64,000 nt of DNA. Origin: CBDCVO01 sp965223085 (GTDB lineage Bacteria; Pseudomonadota; Gammaproteobacteria; Ga0077536). The notes beneath the pieces were generated by a model, which saw only the letters and a program-made list of their open reading frames with translations, made no database searches and was not told the DNA's origin. This document shows, in pieces, positions 7,438 through 17,099 of this stretch (the stretch's first letter is position 1; every line of letters starts with the position of its first letter). A program made the translations under genes and the position numbers. The stretch covers positions 1,736,001-1,800,000 of the forward strand of contig OZ244981.1 in assembly GCA_965223085.1 (NCBI GenBank). Direction: 5' to 3'.

Positions 7438-10272
7438 ATGACGAGGTCGAAGACAAGGCGCTCGCACCGCCGCCGCCGCCGCCGGCAGCTCAAACGGATC
7501 CGTAGCGGTGTGCTGGTGCTTGCGGTTGCCGCAGCGCTGTTTTTCTTGTGGTCGCGCGACCGGCAGACAGATCCTTCCGGTACCTTAGAGGCGGCACAGG
7601 AGGCAGTGGCCGCTGGCGACTATCGCACTGCCACTGTAAATCTGAAATCCTTATTACAGCAAAACCCTAATCAAGCGAACATACGCCACGAGCTCGGGCG
7701 CACCTACTTGCTCGCCGGGCAAGCCGAAGCCGCGCTTAAAGAACTCGAACAAGCTCGTGAGCTCGGAACCCGTGGAGAGGCGTTCGAGCAAGACTTCGTG
7801 GAAGCACTTATTGCGAGCGGCGATCACGAACGCGCGCTGAGTCAACTTGCTATTCACGCTACAAGTTCGGGCGATGCGCGCTGGACGGTATTGCAGAGCA
7901 TGGCCGATTTAGCGCTCGGTCGCCTTGAGCAAGCGCAGCAAGGGTTTCGTGAAGTGTTGCGCATAGATCCGACGGCGCGCAAGGCCCAGATAGGTCTCGC
8001 ACACACGGAGCACGCACTGGGCAATGCTGATGGTGCGGCTGAGGCGATCGCCGCCGCGTTGGCGACGAGCCCGGGCGATACCGCGCTGTTAAATTTCAAA
8101 GGGCAACTCGAACTCGAGCGAAAAGACTTTCTCGCAGCGCAAACTACCTATGCCGCGATCCTGGATCACGCACCCCAGTCTCACCAAGCACGCCTAGGCT
8201 TGCTACGGGCCCAAATCGGAAATCATGATTGGTCGGCGGCTGACACGACGCTCGGAGAACTCGACCCGCGGTCAGAAGCGGAACCGCGAGTACTGTATTT
8301 ACGGGCGCTATTGCATCAAGGACGTGGAGAGCCGCAGGTCGCCTTGGAAATTTTGAAACGGTTGTTGCAGATCGCGCCGAAACATCGCGATAGCCTGCGT
8401 ATGGCGGCTATTCTCAGCGTCGAATCCAATAATCATGCTGCCGCCGAAGAGTATGCGAACCGTTTGCTTGAGATTGCACCAGGGGATGAAGCAACACGTC
8501 GTTTTCTCGGCGCTCTCCATTTGGCTGCCGGCCGCCTTCAGCCCGGGATGAAGGAGCTCGAACTTAACGAAAGCTCCATAGAACAACAGACCGACGCCAA
8601 TTTGCTCATGTTACTTGGCGCGGCGTATATGAAAAACAATGAAATCGAGCTTGGTCAAAAGAGTCTAGAACGCGCGAACGCCTTAGGAAAAGATAGCCCA
8701 GCCTTAAAAGCCCGCTTGGCTTTAGCGAAGATCACCGCAGGGGACACCGAGAGGGGCCTTGTTGACCTCGAACAACTTGCACGAGATGACCCGGGAAATT
8801 CTTTCAGTGAAACTCTATTTGTGCTCGCCGCGCTACTAAAGAAGGACCTCGGCGTTGCCCTAGAGCGTGCTGAGAAGTTTGCGCAACAAAGTCCACAAAA
8901 TCCGGTTGCGATTAACATCTTGGGTTTTGTGCAGGAAGCACGTGGTAATTTTGATGCCGCAACGGACGCCTATCACAGGGCTTTGGCGTACAACGACTTA
9001 TTTCATCCGGCGCGCCTAAATCTTGCCCGTGTGGCCCTAAAAAATAACGATCAGATCACCGCAAATTCCCATTTTCTAGACATCATCGAGCGAACGCCCA
9101 GTCATGAACAGGCGCTGTTGGCTTTGGCGCGCCTGAAACTTCTAGAGCAAAACCCGAGAGAGGCAATGCGGTTGGCAGAAAGCGCGGTGGAACAAAATCC
9201 CAGTTCTTTGCGACCGTTGTTGGTTGTTTCGAAGTTGCGCCAATACTTCGGTCGCTACAGAGAAGCACTTGAATTTGCCGACAAAGCATATGAGCTGTCG
9301 CCGTCCGAGCCGGCCGCTCAATTACGCCTAGTGCGCGCCGGGTTATTGGCAAATGAATCGGCGCGCGGGCAAAAAGCGTTACGTGATTTGAAAGCACGTT
9401 TCCCGGAATCCATAGATGTCGCTAAACTTGAATTGGAAATGCTCGCTGCACAGGGCAATCACGCTGAAGCAGAGAAGAAGGTCAACGACTTGCTGTTACG
9501 CAAACCCCGCGATCCAGAAGTAAATATCGCGGCGGGTCGCCTAGCCATAAATCGTGGCGATACTAATACTGCTCATCTGATCGCCGACCAAATTACCGAG
9601 GATCTTGGTCTTGCGGTTGCCGGGCATGAATTGCGTGGCGACGCTTATGTCGTAGAGGAGAATTGGACCAAGGCGCATGAAACGTACGTGACGGCCTATG
9701 AGGCTAAACCTTCACCGCGACTGTTGTTGAAATTAGCATCCACGGACAAGCAACTCGGAAATGATCCAGGTTCACGTTTTGAGAGCTGGTTGCGCCAGCG
9801 GCCACACGACACGGAAATTCGCCTTACCTACGCCGCCTTGCTACAAGAACGCAAACAGACGGCCGCAGCGATAGGACAATACGAGAAAGTGCTTGAGCAG
9901 GCGCCTGACAATGCGGCGACCTTGAATAATCTCGCGTGGCTATATTCGGAAACAGGTGATGCGAGAGCGATGGATTCGGCACTAAAGGCGCGTGAAATAG
10001 CGCCCGAAAGCCCCGAAATCATGGATACATACGGTTGGATGCTGCTCAAAGAAGGCCGCTTCGAACAAGCCGGGATCATGTTGCAGCGGGCCGCGGAGCG
10101 TTTACCCCGTAACCTCGATATCAAATTTCACCTAGCCGTGCTTTACGTCAAGACCGGGCAACAGCAATCCGCGCGCTCATTGCTCGACGACATCCTAAAA
10201 CCGGGTATTGAATTCGAGAGCCGACCGGACGCCGAGCGCTTACTGGCATCATTAGGCCCCGCGACAAACTAG
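7438..10272 (+). CDS. prsT: PEP-CTERM/XrtA-system TPR-repeat protein (PrsT)
   Basis: This 944-residue protein is almost entirely tetratricopeptide repeats (about residue 45 to the end) behind a strongly basic N-terminus (a run of Arg) and a single membrane segment near residues 30-46. Length, repeat layout and the C-terminal block (NNLAWLYSE, MDTYGWMLLKEGRFEQA) match the PrsT family found in exopolysaccharide loci of bacteria with exosortase XrtA. Classical members are often predicted lipoproteins. Here there is an uncleaved-looking anchor with no lipobox, so it should be held in the inner membrane facing the periplasm. The ATG is chosen over an upstream TTG because GGGAAGGG precedes it. No XrtA or EPS genes are present nearby. 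Confidence 0.8.
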   Translation: MTRSKTRRSHRRRRRRQLKRIRSGVLVLAVAAALFFLWSRDRQTDPSGTLEAAQEAVAAGDYRTATVNLKSLLQQNPNQANIRHELGRTYLLAGQAEAALKELEQARELGTRGEAFEQDFVEALIASGDHERALSQLAIHATSSGDARWTVLQSMADLALGRLEQAQQGFREVLRIDPTARKAQIGLAHTEHALGNADGAAEAIAAALATSPGDTALLNFKGQLELERKDFLAAQTTYAAILDHAPQSHQARLGLLRAQIGNHDWSAADTTLGELDPRSEAEPRVLYLRALLHQGRGEPQVALEILKRLLQIAPKHRDSLRMAAILSVESNNHAAAEEYANRLLEIAPGDEATRRFLGALHLAAGRLQPGMKELELNESSIEQQTDANLLMLLGAAYMKNNEIELGQKSLERANALGKDSPALKARLALAKITAGDTERGLVDLEQLARDDPGNSFSETLFVLAALLKKDLGVALERAEKFAQQSPQNPVAINILGFVQEARGNFDAATDAYHRALAYNDLFHPARLNLARVALKNNDQITANSHFLDIIERTPSHEQALLALARLKLLEQNPREAMRLAESAVEQNPSSLRPLLVVSKLRQYFGRYREALEFADKAYELSPSEPAAQLRLVRAGLLANESARGQKALRDLKARFPESIDVAKLELEMLAAQGNHAEAEKKVNDLLLRKPRDPEVNIAAGRLAINRGDTNTAHLIADQITEDLGLAVAGHELRGDAYVVEENWTKAHETYVTAYEAKPSPRLLLKLASTDKQLGNDPGSRFESWLRQRPHDTEIRLTYAALLQERKQTAAAIGQYEKVLEQAPDNAATLNNLAWLYSETGDARAMDSALKAREIAPESPEIMDTYGWMLLKEGRFEQAGIMLQRAAERLPRNLDIKFHLAVLYVKTGQQQSARSLLDDILKPGIEFESRPDAERLLASLGPATN

Positions 10273-10305
10273 GCTCGGATATTGCGTGAGGACTGCGGGG
10301 ATTAG
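10273..10305 (+). repeat. Dispersed repeat, half copy D
   Basis: CTCGGATATTGCGTGAGGAC followed by TGCGGGGATTAG matches one end of the repeat family (the inverse of 36464-36496) and begins directly after the prsT stop codon. No second arm is visible nearby. Confidence 0.65.
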
Positions 10306-10399
10306 AATAGCGCGGCATCAAATTCAGCGTTTCAGAACTGTGAGGAGCAGGAGATTTGCATGCCGGCGATGAATCACGACCTACTCTCGTTGAGGCGCC

Positions 10400-11194
10400 C
10401 TATTTTATTTCCCCATAGCGAGGTTCGCGTCCAGACACAAATGCGTCGATGCCCTCCTTAAAGTAGCCGGCGTCGGCGCACAAGATTTGACCGCGGTCTT
10501 CCATCGTCACGGCCGCTTCCAAGCTCGGTGCGTCGACTGCAAAACGCAAGCCTTCTTTGGTCATGCGCAAACCCATCGGCGAGGTTTTTAACATGTCTGC
10601 GGCCATTGCGCGGCCACGCGCCTCTAACTGTGAACGATCTGTGACCTCCGATATTAGTCCGATCGCGAGCGCCCGATCGGCTCCGACAAAGCGACCCGTC
10701 ATCATCATTTCTGCGGCAACCGATTGGCCGACACAGCGGGGCAGGAAATAACTGATCCCGACATCGCAGCCGGTAAGCCCGACCTTGATCATGGCGACAT
10801 TAAATTTCACGTTTTCACTGGCGATGCGTACGTCACTTGCGAGCGCAAACGCGAGACCACCACCAGTCGCCGCGCCATGCGCGAGGCATATAATTGCTTG
10901 CGGACAACGACGCATGCGTATAAATACTTCGCTGACCTGGCGCTGCGTGCGCATACCCGTGATCGCACCTTGATTCACCTGATCAGCGTCTTTTAAATCG
11001 TAGCCGGCACAAAAGGCGCGCCCGGCACCGCGTAAAATGACGACCCGAACATCGTCATTGTACTGCAAGTTCGCAAAGTAATCTTGCAGTTCATCGCACA
11101 TTTGCGGACTAATCGCATTCAGTTGTTGCGGTCGATTCAAGCATAGCCATGCGATAGCGCCATCGTGTTTAATATCTATCGTTGTGTAGTGCAT
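10400..11194 (-). CDS. Enoyl-CoA hydratase/isomerase family protein
   Basis: This 264-residue crotonase-fold enzyme has the N-terminal pattern WLCLNRPQQLNAIS, the oxyanion-hole segment VILRGAGRAFCAGYDLKD, and the second conserved loop AHGAATGGGLAFALASDVRIAS. The family hydrates 2-enoyl-CoA or isomerises, hydrolyses or dehalogenates acyl-CoAs. In the usual hydratase positions the first Glu falls at an Ala (HGAATGGG), and Asp rather than Glu appears later, so a function other than simple hydration is possible. The next gene upstream ends ten bases before its start, suggesting co-transcription with the PQQ-type dehydrogenase. The substrate cannot be inferred. Confidence 0.88.
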   Translation of the reverse strand: MHYTTIDIKHDGAIAWLCLNRPQQLNAISPQMCDELQDYFANLQYNDDVRVVILRGAGRAFCAGYDLKDADQVNQGAITGMRTQRQVSEVFIRMRRCPQAIICLAHGAATGGGLAFALASDVRIASENVKFNVAMIKVGLTGCDVGISYFLPRCVGQSVAAEMMMTGRFVGADRALAIGLISEVTDRSQLEARGRAMAADMLKTSPMGLRMTKEGLRFAVDAPSLEAAVTMEDRGQILCADAGYFKEGIDAFVSGREPRYGEIK

Positions 11195-11204
11195 AAGATC
11201 CTAC

Positions 11205-13052
11205 TTACTTAGGCCCATAAGCGAGAAATACATTGCCCGGCATGCCGAACAAACCATAGCCGGAGCTAAAGTAAACCCAACCATCGACAACGGTAGCGCC
11301 GGCACCTTTGATCGAACCCCCGTGTGCGACCACACCGTTAACGGTTTCGTAGTTACCCTTGGTATCGACGTCCCAGATAATTTTGCCGGTCTCGGTATCA
11401 TAGGCGCGCATGTGGCCGTCCATAGAAGCAGAGAACACAACACCTGGAATTAGCGTGGCTGCGGCGGGTTGACCAGCGTTACAGCCATTGATTTCAAGGC
11501 AATCCGGCGCTGGCGTAGGCGTGTTCCAGACTTCAGCGCCATCCGCGAACTTTAGTTTAAAAATCCCACCGGCGTGTCCCGGTGTTTGACGCGTTTCCCA
11601 CACGTCTGAGATCGGCACGTAAATATGTTCATCGTCGGCGGCGAAACCCCACTCGATGCCGCCTAGAACACCTCCCGGTGACAAGCGTTTTTGCCACTGA
11701 ATTTCGCCGTTGTTGTCGGGATCGATGGCGTGCATGACCCCTGATTTTTGCCCAGCGAGCAGAAGTCGTTTGCCATTGGGTAAGGTGCGTAGGATCGCGG
11801 AGGATCCAAAATCGACATCGGGGCCGCAGCCCTCTTTAGAGACTGGATCGGCATTCGGCGCAACACAGGCTGCGGTGAACGCATCATCGGCGGTCATTTG
11901 TTTGTGCCACCTAATTGCACCGGTGGCGAGATCTAGCGCGACGACAGCGTCGCTGGTATCTGCCGCGGGCGCGGAATAAGAATCACCGGTCGTCACATAG
12001 AGCGCACCTGCTTTGAGGTCGATGGTCGGCTGCGACCACACTGCCGCGCCCGATGGGCCCCACAATTGGACGCCGGAGGTGAGTTTTTTGGTCTTAACCG
12101 GTTTTTGAGGAATTACGTAACTTTTCCACTTTCGGGTGCCGCCTTCGGCCGCGTAGGCCGCCACGCTACCGCGAAAAGTACAGCACTCATAGTGCGCCGA
12201 TCCGCCCGCCAGCTCCTCAAAGGAAGCGAGCCCCACATACAGAGTGCCGTCGTGCAAATAGGGAGACGAGGTGATCATTGCCCAGGGGTGATCATCGGCA
12301 CGATCTTTCCAAATCAACTTGCCAGTGTTGGCGTCCACAGCATAGAGCCAAGCTTTGCGATCGCCCGCGTAGAGTCCGATGGAGCCATCCTTACGCGGCG
12401 CGACGATAATTGCGGCTCTTACTTCGGCTTCGGTATCGAACTTCCAGTGCGCGCAACCTCGGTAACGGTCGAGTGAGTAGATAGCGCCGTTAGGAGAACC
12501 GATAAAGATGCGGTCGCCGAGCACGGCGGGCTGCGTCGTTGTTGTGGTCGCCCCGACGTGTCCAAATGACCACTTAAGTTCGAGCTCGGTGAGATCCGCC
12601 GCGCTCAATCCAGCTTGTGCAGTGGGTTGTGCGTGGGTGTTATCTGGGTCTAAGCCCCAGCCGATCCAACGTGGCTTGTCAAAATCTGCCTTTGTTACCG
12701 GCTTTGACACCTCACACATCGTAAGCTGTTCGGCGAGTTTTTCTTCTCTGACTGAACCCCAGGGTATTTCGGAGAGATAGATCGCGAGCGCACGTTTTTC
12801 GAGTTCCGAGAGGGCGGCAGCTTGCAAAGCCATAAGGCCGGACGTCTGTGTTTGGAGAATTCTTTCCGGCGGAATTTTCGCAAGTTGTTCTCGCGAGGGT
12901 GCACGCGCAATAGGCGGCGTGCCATGGCAGCTAACGCAGGCGTTTTCAAACGCGTTTTTGCCGATTGCGCGATCCTCATTCGCCACACTCGGCAACCACC
13001 ATATTGCAACAAGCATCCCAATGATGCATTTTTCGTAGTGCGGACTTCGCAT
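11205..13052 (-). CDS. PQQ-type dehydrogenase with N-terminal cytochrome c (polyvinyl-alcohol-dehydrogenase-like)
   Basis: A 615-residue periplasmic quinohaemoprotein. A signal peptide (about residues 8-24) is followed by a cytochrome c domain with CVSCH at 39-43, then an eight-bladed PQQ-binding beta-propeller with repeated blades ending in GKLIWK, ATGAIRWHK and GKIIWDVD. Adjacent cysteines in HYECCTFRGS match the vicinal disulfide that lies over PQQ in this class. The layout (cytochrome first, propeller second) is that of polyvinyl-alcohol-dehydrogenase-like enzymes rather than methanol dehydrogenase. It would oxidise an alcohol or sugar and pass electrons to the respiratory chain. PQQ synthesis genes are not in the window. 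The downstream enoyl-CoA hydratase gene may be in the same operon. Confidence 0.85.
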   Translation of the reverse strand: MRSPHYEKCIIGMLVAIWWLPSVANEDRAIGKNAFENACVSCHGTPPIARAPSREQLAKIPPERILQTQTSGLMALQAAALSELEKRALAIYLSEIPWGSVREEKLAEQLTMCEVSKPVTKADFDKPRWIGWGLDPDNTHAQPTAQAGLSAADLTELELKWSFGHVGATTTTTQPAVLGDRIFIGSPNGAIYSLDRYRGCAHWKFDTEAEVRAAIIVAPRKDGSIGLYAGDRKAWLYAVDANTGKLIWKDRADDHPWAMITSSPYLHDGTLYVGLASFEELAGGSAHYECCTFRGSVAAYAAEGGTRKWKSYVIPQKPVKTKKLTSGVQLWGPSGAAVWSQPTIDLKAGALYVTTGDSYSAPAADTSDAVVALDLATGAIRWHKQMTADDAFTAACVAPNADPVSKEGCGPDVDFGSSAILRTLPNGKRLLLAGQKSGVMHAIDPDNNGEIQWQKRLSPGGVLGGIEWGFAADDEHIYVPISDVWETRQTPGHAGGIFKLKFADGAEVWNTPTPAPDCLEINGCNAGQPAAATLIPGVVFSASMDGHMRAYDTETGKIIWDVDTKGNYETVNGVVAHGGSIKGAGATVVDGWVYFSSGYGLFGMPGNVFLAYGPK

Positions 13053-13162
13053 CGTTAAAGGCCTCCCAGCAGCGCTCGATGAGTTTCAGGGCGGGATTAC
13101 CGCCGCATTCAACTCGCGGCGCGTATCGAATCACCATACAAAAAAAACCCACACAGGCAAAG

Positions 13163-13411
13163 CAGCACGGAGCCGGTGACTGTTTGCCCGCAACGTGGTC
13201 GCTTATGCTCGCCTTACGCGTATGACGCGGGGCGTCTGCGTGGACGAGTATGCATTTGATTTATGGAAAAGAAGTAGCCGATTTGCTCGGCATGCCGCAT
13301 AACATCACCTAGGCCGCTTTGTTACCCGTTGCTTACCTCAAGGGCGGCGACTTGAAACCCGCCAATAGCTTATCATCAGCTGATGTCAGCTATTGGAATA
13401 GTTGGGCTTGA
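13163..13411 (+). pseudogene. Nitroreductase-family C-terminal remnant with two in-frame stops
   Basis: Reading one plus-strand frame gives CLPATWSLMLALR, stop (TGA at 13223), RGASAWTSMHLIYGKEVADL, LGMPHNIT, stop (TAG), AALLPVAYLKGGDLKPA and a closing YWNSW before a TGA. This is the C-terminal third of the nitroreductase family found in mycobacteria and Gammaproteobacteria, where Arg and Gln normally stand at the two stop positions. The N-terminal FMN-binding part is missing upstream. Because the organism has a selenocysteine system the TGA deserves a thought, but the TAG and the missing front half make decay the simple explanation. Confidence 0.8.
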
Positions 13412-13450
13412 TAGTAACGAGCGCGCGAGCTTCGTGCTAGCATAAAGCGC

Positions 13451-13879
13451 ATGCGCTTTAATCGCACATTAATCGCAATCTTACTAGTATGCGGATTCGC
13501 AGTCCGCGCGTTGGTGCCGGCGGGCTATATGTTGGCGTCGCCTCCGCAAATGTTCGGTTTCACGCTCGCGCTCTGTCCGCTACAAAATTCGAACATCGAT
13601 TTATCGCGGCTCGATTCGTTTAATGCTGCACAGCATAAATCGCACCACGGTCACCATGATGACAACGGTGATCATGACAGCGATAGTTCGGGGCGGCTTG
13701 CCGTTACCCAGCTTTGTAGCTGGTGGCAGGAAAGCGCGCAACCATTAGGCGCGTTAGGATCTGCGAATGCGAATCCGCTGTTCGCGCACGAAACCCTAAA
13801 GCCGCTACAGCAGATCACATCTTTCGCGCCGCAGTTTCCCCGTGGCCACGCTTTTCCGCGCGCACCACCGTTGGCATAA
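13451..13879 (+). CDS. DUF2946-like small exported protein, His-rich
   Basis: This 142-residue protein has an N-terminal hydrophobic helix and the signature RALVPAGYM (residues 22-30) followed by LCP, the pattern of DUF2946-type proteins. The middle carries a His/Asp-rich segment (HKSHHGHHDDNGDHD) suited to binding transition metals. Proteins of this family commonly precede TonB-dependent copper receptors, and here the next gene, 91 bp on, is such a receptor. Inference: a periplasmic copper or zinc handling accessory protein. No lipobox is evident and the function is unproven. Confidence 0.7.
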   Translation: MRFNRTLIAILLVCGFAVRALVPAGYMLASPPQMFGFTLALCPLQNSNIDLSRLDSFNAAQHKSHHGHHDDNGDHDSDSSGRLAVTQLCSWWQESAQPLGALGSANANPLFAHETLKPLQQITSFAPQFPRGHAFPRAPPLA

Positions 13880-13970
13880 GCTCTCCAAACGAATCCTAAC
13901 ACCAGGAGAACTGGTCGATTTCGCTGTGCTTCGTCAGCACGGCGTAGCGTAAATATTTCTGGAGGCCGTT

Positions 13971-16157
13971 ATGCAACGCGGTTATCCGCTAGGCGTCGTA
14001 ATCTGGGTTTTTACGACGCATTGTTTCTATGCTTGGGCAATCGAAACATTGCCCGAGATTGTTGTCATCGGTCAGGGGACTTATGCCGAGCACCACTATA
14101 ACGTAACGCGCGACGACATCGATCCGACCGCCACTGATGCAAATGTATTGATGCAGCGGATCCCGGGAGGCGCGAGCAACAATAATGGCCCGTTGAGCGG
14201 TCAGCTTCAGTACCGAGGTTTGTTTGGTCCCCGAGTAAATACCACCATCAACGGTACGGCGGTGCATCCGGGTGGTCCCAATTGGATGGATCCGCCGTTG
14301 CACTATGCTCCCGCGGCGCTCGTCGACAGATTTTCATTCCGGCGCGGTATCGCCGCGATCAGCGACGGTATGGGGATAGGTGGCATCGGGCATGTGGAAC
14401 TCAAACGGTCGAACTACGCAATTACGGGCCGCCAGTTCCAGGGAGAGCTGTCGCTGGGCGGACATTCCGTTGATGACGGTTACAATATCGCCGCGATGCT
14501 AGGGCTTGCGAATCCTACCCACCGTGCTCATGTACTGTTTGCGCGCGACGACGGTGACAATGCCGATTATGGCAGCGGTGAGATCGCGGCGACGCAGTAC
14601 GAGCGTGATTTCTACGGACTCGGCTACGGTCTGCGGCGTGGCCCTCACGAGCTGAGCATCGACTATCACTATATCGATAGTGGTCTGTCCGGTAACCCTG
14701 TCTTGCCGTTAGACATGGAATTTTTTGATACCGAAATCCTGCGCACGACTTATATGGGCACTGTCGCTGGTTTCGCTCTGGAAGCGCACCTCTATTTTGT
14801 CGATATCGCGCATCGTATGAATAATTTTTCTTTGCGCACGACGCCTGATTTTTCCAGCCTACCGTTGGCGCCATTTGCCGGTGACGACAAACGCGCCGTC
14901 GATGTAGAGGGAGAAACGCTAGGTTTTAGTTTCGCCGCGCGCTACCCAACAACCGCCGGTATGATGCACGTAGGTTTCGAGGGTTTCATGGATGAAAATG
15001 CCGCGACATTACGGGATCCAGACGTGCCCGCGTTTTTCGTCGCAAATTTTAACGACGTTGAGATCGATGTTTATAGCATTTACGGCGAATGGCAAGGTGA
15101 TGTCAGCACGCGCGTCAGCTTGACCTTGGGAGTTCGTTACGTACGCACCGAAGCGGACGCCGGTCTGGTCGACGCCCAACCCGCGCAAGTTGCGGATGCG
15201 AATCCTGCGATGTGCACTCGTGCCGTGTCACTGCCGCCCCCATGCGCGGTACGGGTGTTGCGCGATCGTTTTAATGGCCAAGACTTGTCACATCACGACG
15301 ACGAAGTCGAATGGCTTGCGCGGATGACGTACTATTGGCAAAAAAACGTGAGCGCCGAACTTGCCTTCGCGCGCAAGACGCGTGCGCCAAGCTATCCCGA
15401 ACGTTACTTGTGGATCCCGCTAGAGATCAACAGCGGCCTTGGTGACGGTAATAATTACGTCGGACAGCTTGACTTAGAAGCAGAAGTTGCTCATCAAGTA
15501 GAGATTGCGGTTGACTGGCGTGGCGAACAAGCTTATTTTTCGCCACGGATTTTTTATCATCGCATCGACGACTACATACAGGGCGTGCCGGTGACGATGA
15601 GTCCGACGAATATGCCGATCATCGGGGTTAGTCGCAACGCAAACGGTGACGCCACGCCACTACAATTTTCGAACGTCGAGGCAGAACTCTACGGCATCGA
15701 TTTCTTAGCGGGACTAGATCTTCCCGGTAATTTCCGCAGCGATCTGACATTCAGTATCGTGCGTGGTAAGCGGCGGGATATTGACGATAACTTATTCAGA
15801 ATCGCCCCGCCCACGCTGAGAGCGTCGCTAGCTTACCACCAGCGCCAATGGTTCGTTCAGCTTGAAAGCGTGGTCACTGCGCGCCAGGACCACATATCGC
15901 GCACAAACACTGAAGATCCGGGCAATGTCAATAACACCAGCGCGGAAACGCCGGGCCACGTGGTGCTCAATTTGCGGGGGCAGTATCGTTTCGATAACGG
16001 ACTGCGACTCAGTGCCGGCGTCGAGAATTTGTTAGATAAAACTTACCGCGACCATTTGGCCGGTTTTAACCGGGTCCTCGACAGCGACGCTCCGCGAGGG
16101 CAGCGGCTTTTTGGACGCGGAATCAACGCCTATATGTCCATTGCTTATTCTTGGTAG
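13971..16157 (+). CDS. TonB-dependent receptor, copper-receptor-like (OprC/NosA type)
   Basis: This 728-residue outer-membrane receptor has a signal peptide ending near residue 22, a plug domain (from about residue 30, with the TonB-box-like PEIVVIG and QYRGLFGPRVNTTINGTAVH) and a 22-strand barrel ending in SIAYSW with a terminal aromatic. The segment PNWMDPPLHY in the plug resembles the MDPP motif of OprC/NosA copper receptors. Together with the His-rich DUF2946-like protein just upstream this points to copper uptake or copper-enzyme maturation. CTGGAGG precedes the ATG. The stop is three bases from the stop of the convergent GST gene. Other metallophore substrates remain possible. Confidence 0.83.
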   Translation: MQRGYPLGVVIWVFTTHCFYAWAIETLPEIVVIGQGTYAEHHYNVTRDDIDPTATDANVLMQRIPGGASNNNGPLSGQLQYRGLFGPRVNTTINGTAVHPGGPNWMDPPLHYAPAALVDRFSFRRGIAAISDGMGIGGIGHVELKRSNYAITGRQFQGELSLGGHSVDDGYNIAAMLGLANPTHRAHVLFARDDGDNADYGSGEIAATQYERDFYGLGYGLRRGPHELSIDYHYIDSGLSGNPVLPLDMEFFDTEILRTTYMGTVAGFALEAHLYFVDIAHRMNNFSLRTTPDFSSLPLAPFAGDDKRAVDVEGETLGFSFAARYPTTAGMMHVGFEGFMDENAATLRDPDVPAFFVANFNDVEIDVYSIYGEWQGDVSTRVSLTLGVRYVRTEADAGLVDAQPAQVADANPAMCTRAVSLPPPCAVRVLRDRFNGQDLSHHDDEVEWLARMTYYWQKNVSAELAFARKTRAPSYPERYLWIPLEINSGLGDGNNYVGQLDLEAEVAHQVEIAVDWRGEQAYFSPRIFYHRIDDYIQGVPVTMSPTNMPIIGVSRNANGDATPLQFSNVEAELYGIDFLAGLDLPGNFRSDLTFSIVRGKRRDIDDNLFRIAPPTLRASLAYHQRQWFVQLESVVTARQDHISRTNTEDPGNVNNTSAETPGHVVLNLRGQYRFDNGLRLSAGVENLLDKTYRDHLAGFNRVLDSDAPRGQRLFGRGINAYMSIAYSW

Positions 16158-16160
16158 CGA

Positions 16161-17099
16161 TTACGATGCAACACGCCGGAGACGATAGTCGAGGCGCGGG
16201 AAATGCACATTAACGGACCCAGTCTGCGGCGCTTGCGTGCGGATCACGATGCGCATTTCGCTTAAGCCGACGAGCGTACCCGTGGCGGGCGCTTGTTCGT
16301 GTAGCGGTGTGACTGAAACCCGCTCGCCAAGTTTGATGCCTTCGGGTGCGAGATAGCTAGGGTCGTCATCTAGGGGGGCTTGCGGGGTGTTTTCGTTGGC
16401 GATGTGGCGTGCGTCTTCGGCAGTCAGTTTAGCGTGGTTGCCGTGACCGATAACGGCAATGCGAGCCATCCACGCTCGGGTAAGTGGTAAGGCGTCGAGC
16501 ATCGCGTTGGCACCGCCGATCAGATCGAGAAACCACGGCCCAATATAGCAACAAAAATCAGCCAAGCTGGGCTGTGCCCCCAAAATATACTCATGCTGGT
16601 GCGAGAGGAGCGCTTCTAGCCAATTGAGCTGCGGTTGCAATTGCACGAGGTTATTGCGTGCGGATGCTTTGACTTGCGCGAGTTCCGGGATCGGCTTGCC
16701 ATGCAGTTGCGCGCGATCGGCGTGAAAGGATTTCGGAAAACGATCTGCGTGCAAACCTGTTATGTGACGTACTAGAGGCCACATGAATTTCTCTTCAGAC
16801 CAAGGCCTTAGGCACTCACAAAGCGCTTTGCTGCGCGCCCTTTCAGGGCCCGGAAAAAGACTCGGATGAGAGCGCGTGGCTTCGAGAACTTCAGCGATAA
16901 GACGGGTGTCGCAATAGACATCCGCGCCGATTTGCAGCGCGGGCGTGCGGCGGTAACCTGCCGTTAAGAGCGTGTAGTGTGGTTTTGGCGCTGTTGCCGG
17001 GATTTCAACAGAAAGCCATGATAGTTTTTTGTAACCCATTATGAGACGTATTTTTTCGGAAAAATTCGAAAAATCGTAATGATGCAATATAAGATCCAC
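16161..17099 (-). CDS. Glutathione S-transferase family protein
   Basis: A 312-residue protein with an N-terminal thioredoxin-fold GST domain (residues 1-80: LILHHYDFSNFSEKIRLIM, then TPALQIGADVYCDTRLIAE with the cis-Pro of the glutathione site) and an all-alpha GST C-terminal domain (LGAQPSLADFCCY, where the Asp is the usual N-cap). About 70 extra residues follow after position 235, including an Ile/Val-rich segment, making it longer than a normal GST. A Ser in SNFSEK could activate glutathione. The substrate is unknown. It is convergent with the TonB receptor gene. Confidence 0.85.
   Translation of the reverse strand: MDLILHHYDFSNFSEKIRLIMGYKKLSWLSVEIPATAPKPHYTLLTAGYRRTPALQIGADVYCDTRLIAEVLEATRSHPSLFPGPERARSKALCECLRPWSEEKFMWPLVRHITGLHADRFPKSFHADRAQLHGKPIPELAQVKASARNNLVQLQPQLNWLEALLSHQHEYILGAQPSLADFCCYIGPWFLDLIGGANAMLDALPLTRAWMARIAVIGHGNHAKLTAEDARHIANENTPQAPLDDDPSYLAPEGIKLGERVSVTPLHEQAPATGTLVGLSEMRIVIRTQAPQTGSVNVHFPRLDYRLRRVAS

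Noticed and set aside
13223..13225. Selenocysteine reading of the TGA in the nitroreductase remnant
   Set aside because: A second stop (TAG) and missing N-terminal half show that the gene is dead; no SECIS-like hairpin was recognised directly after the TGA.
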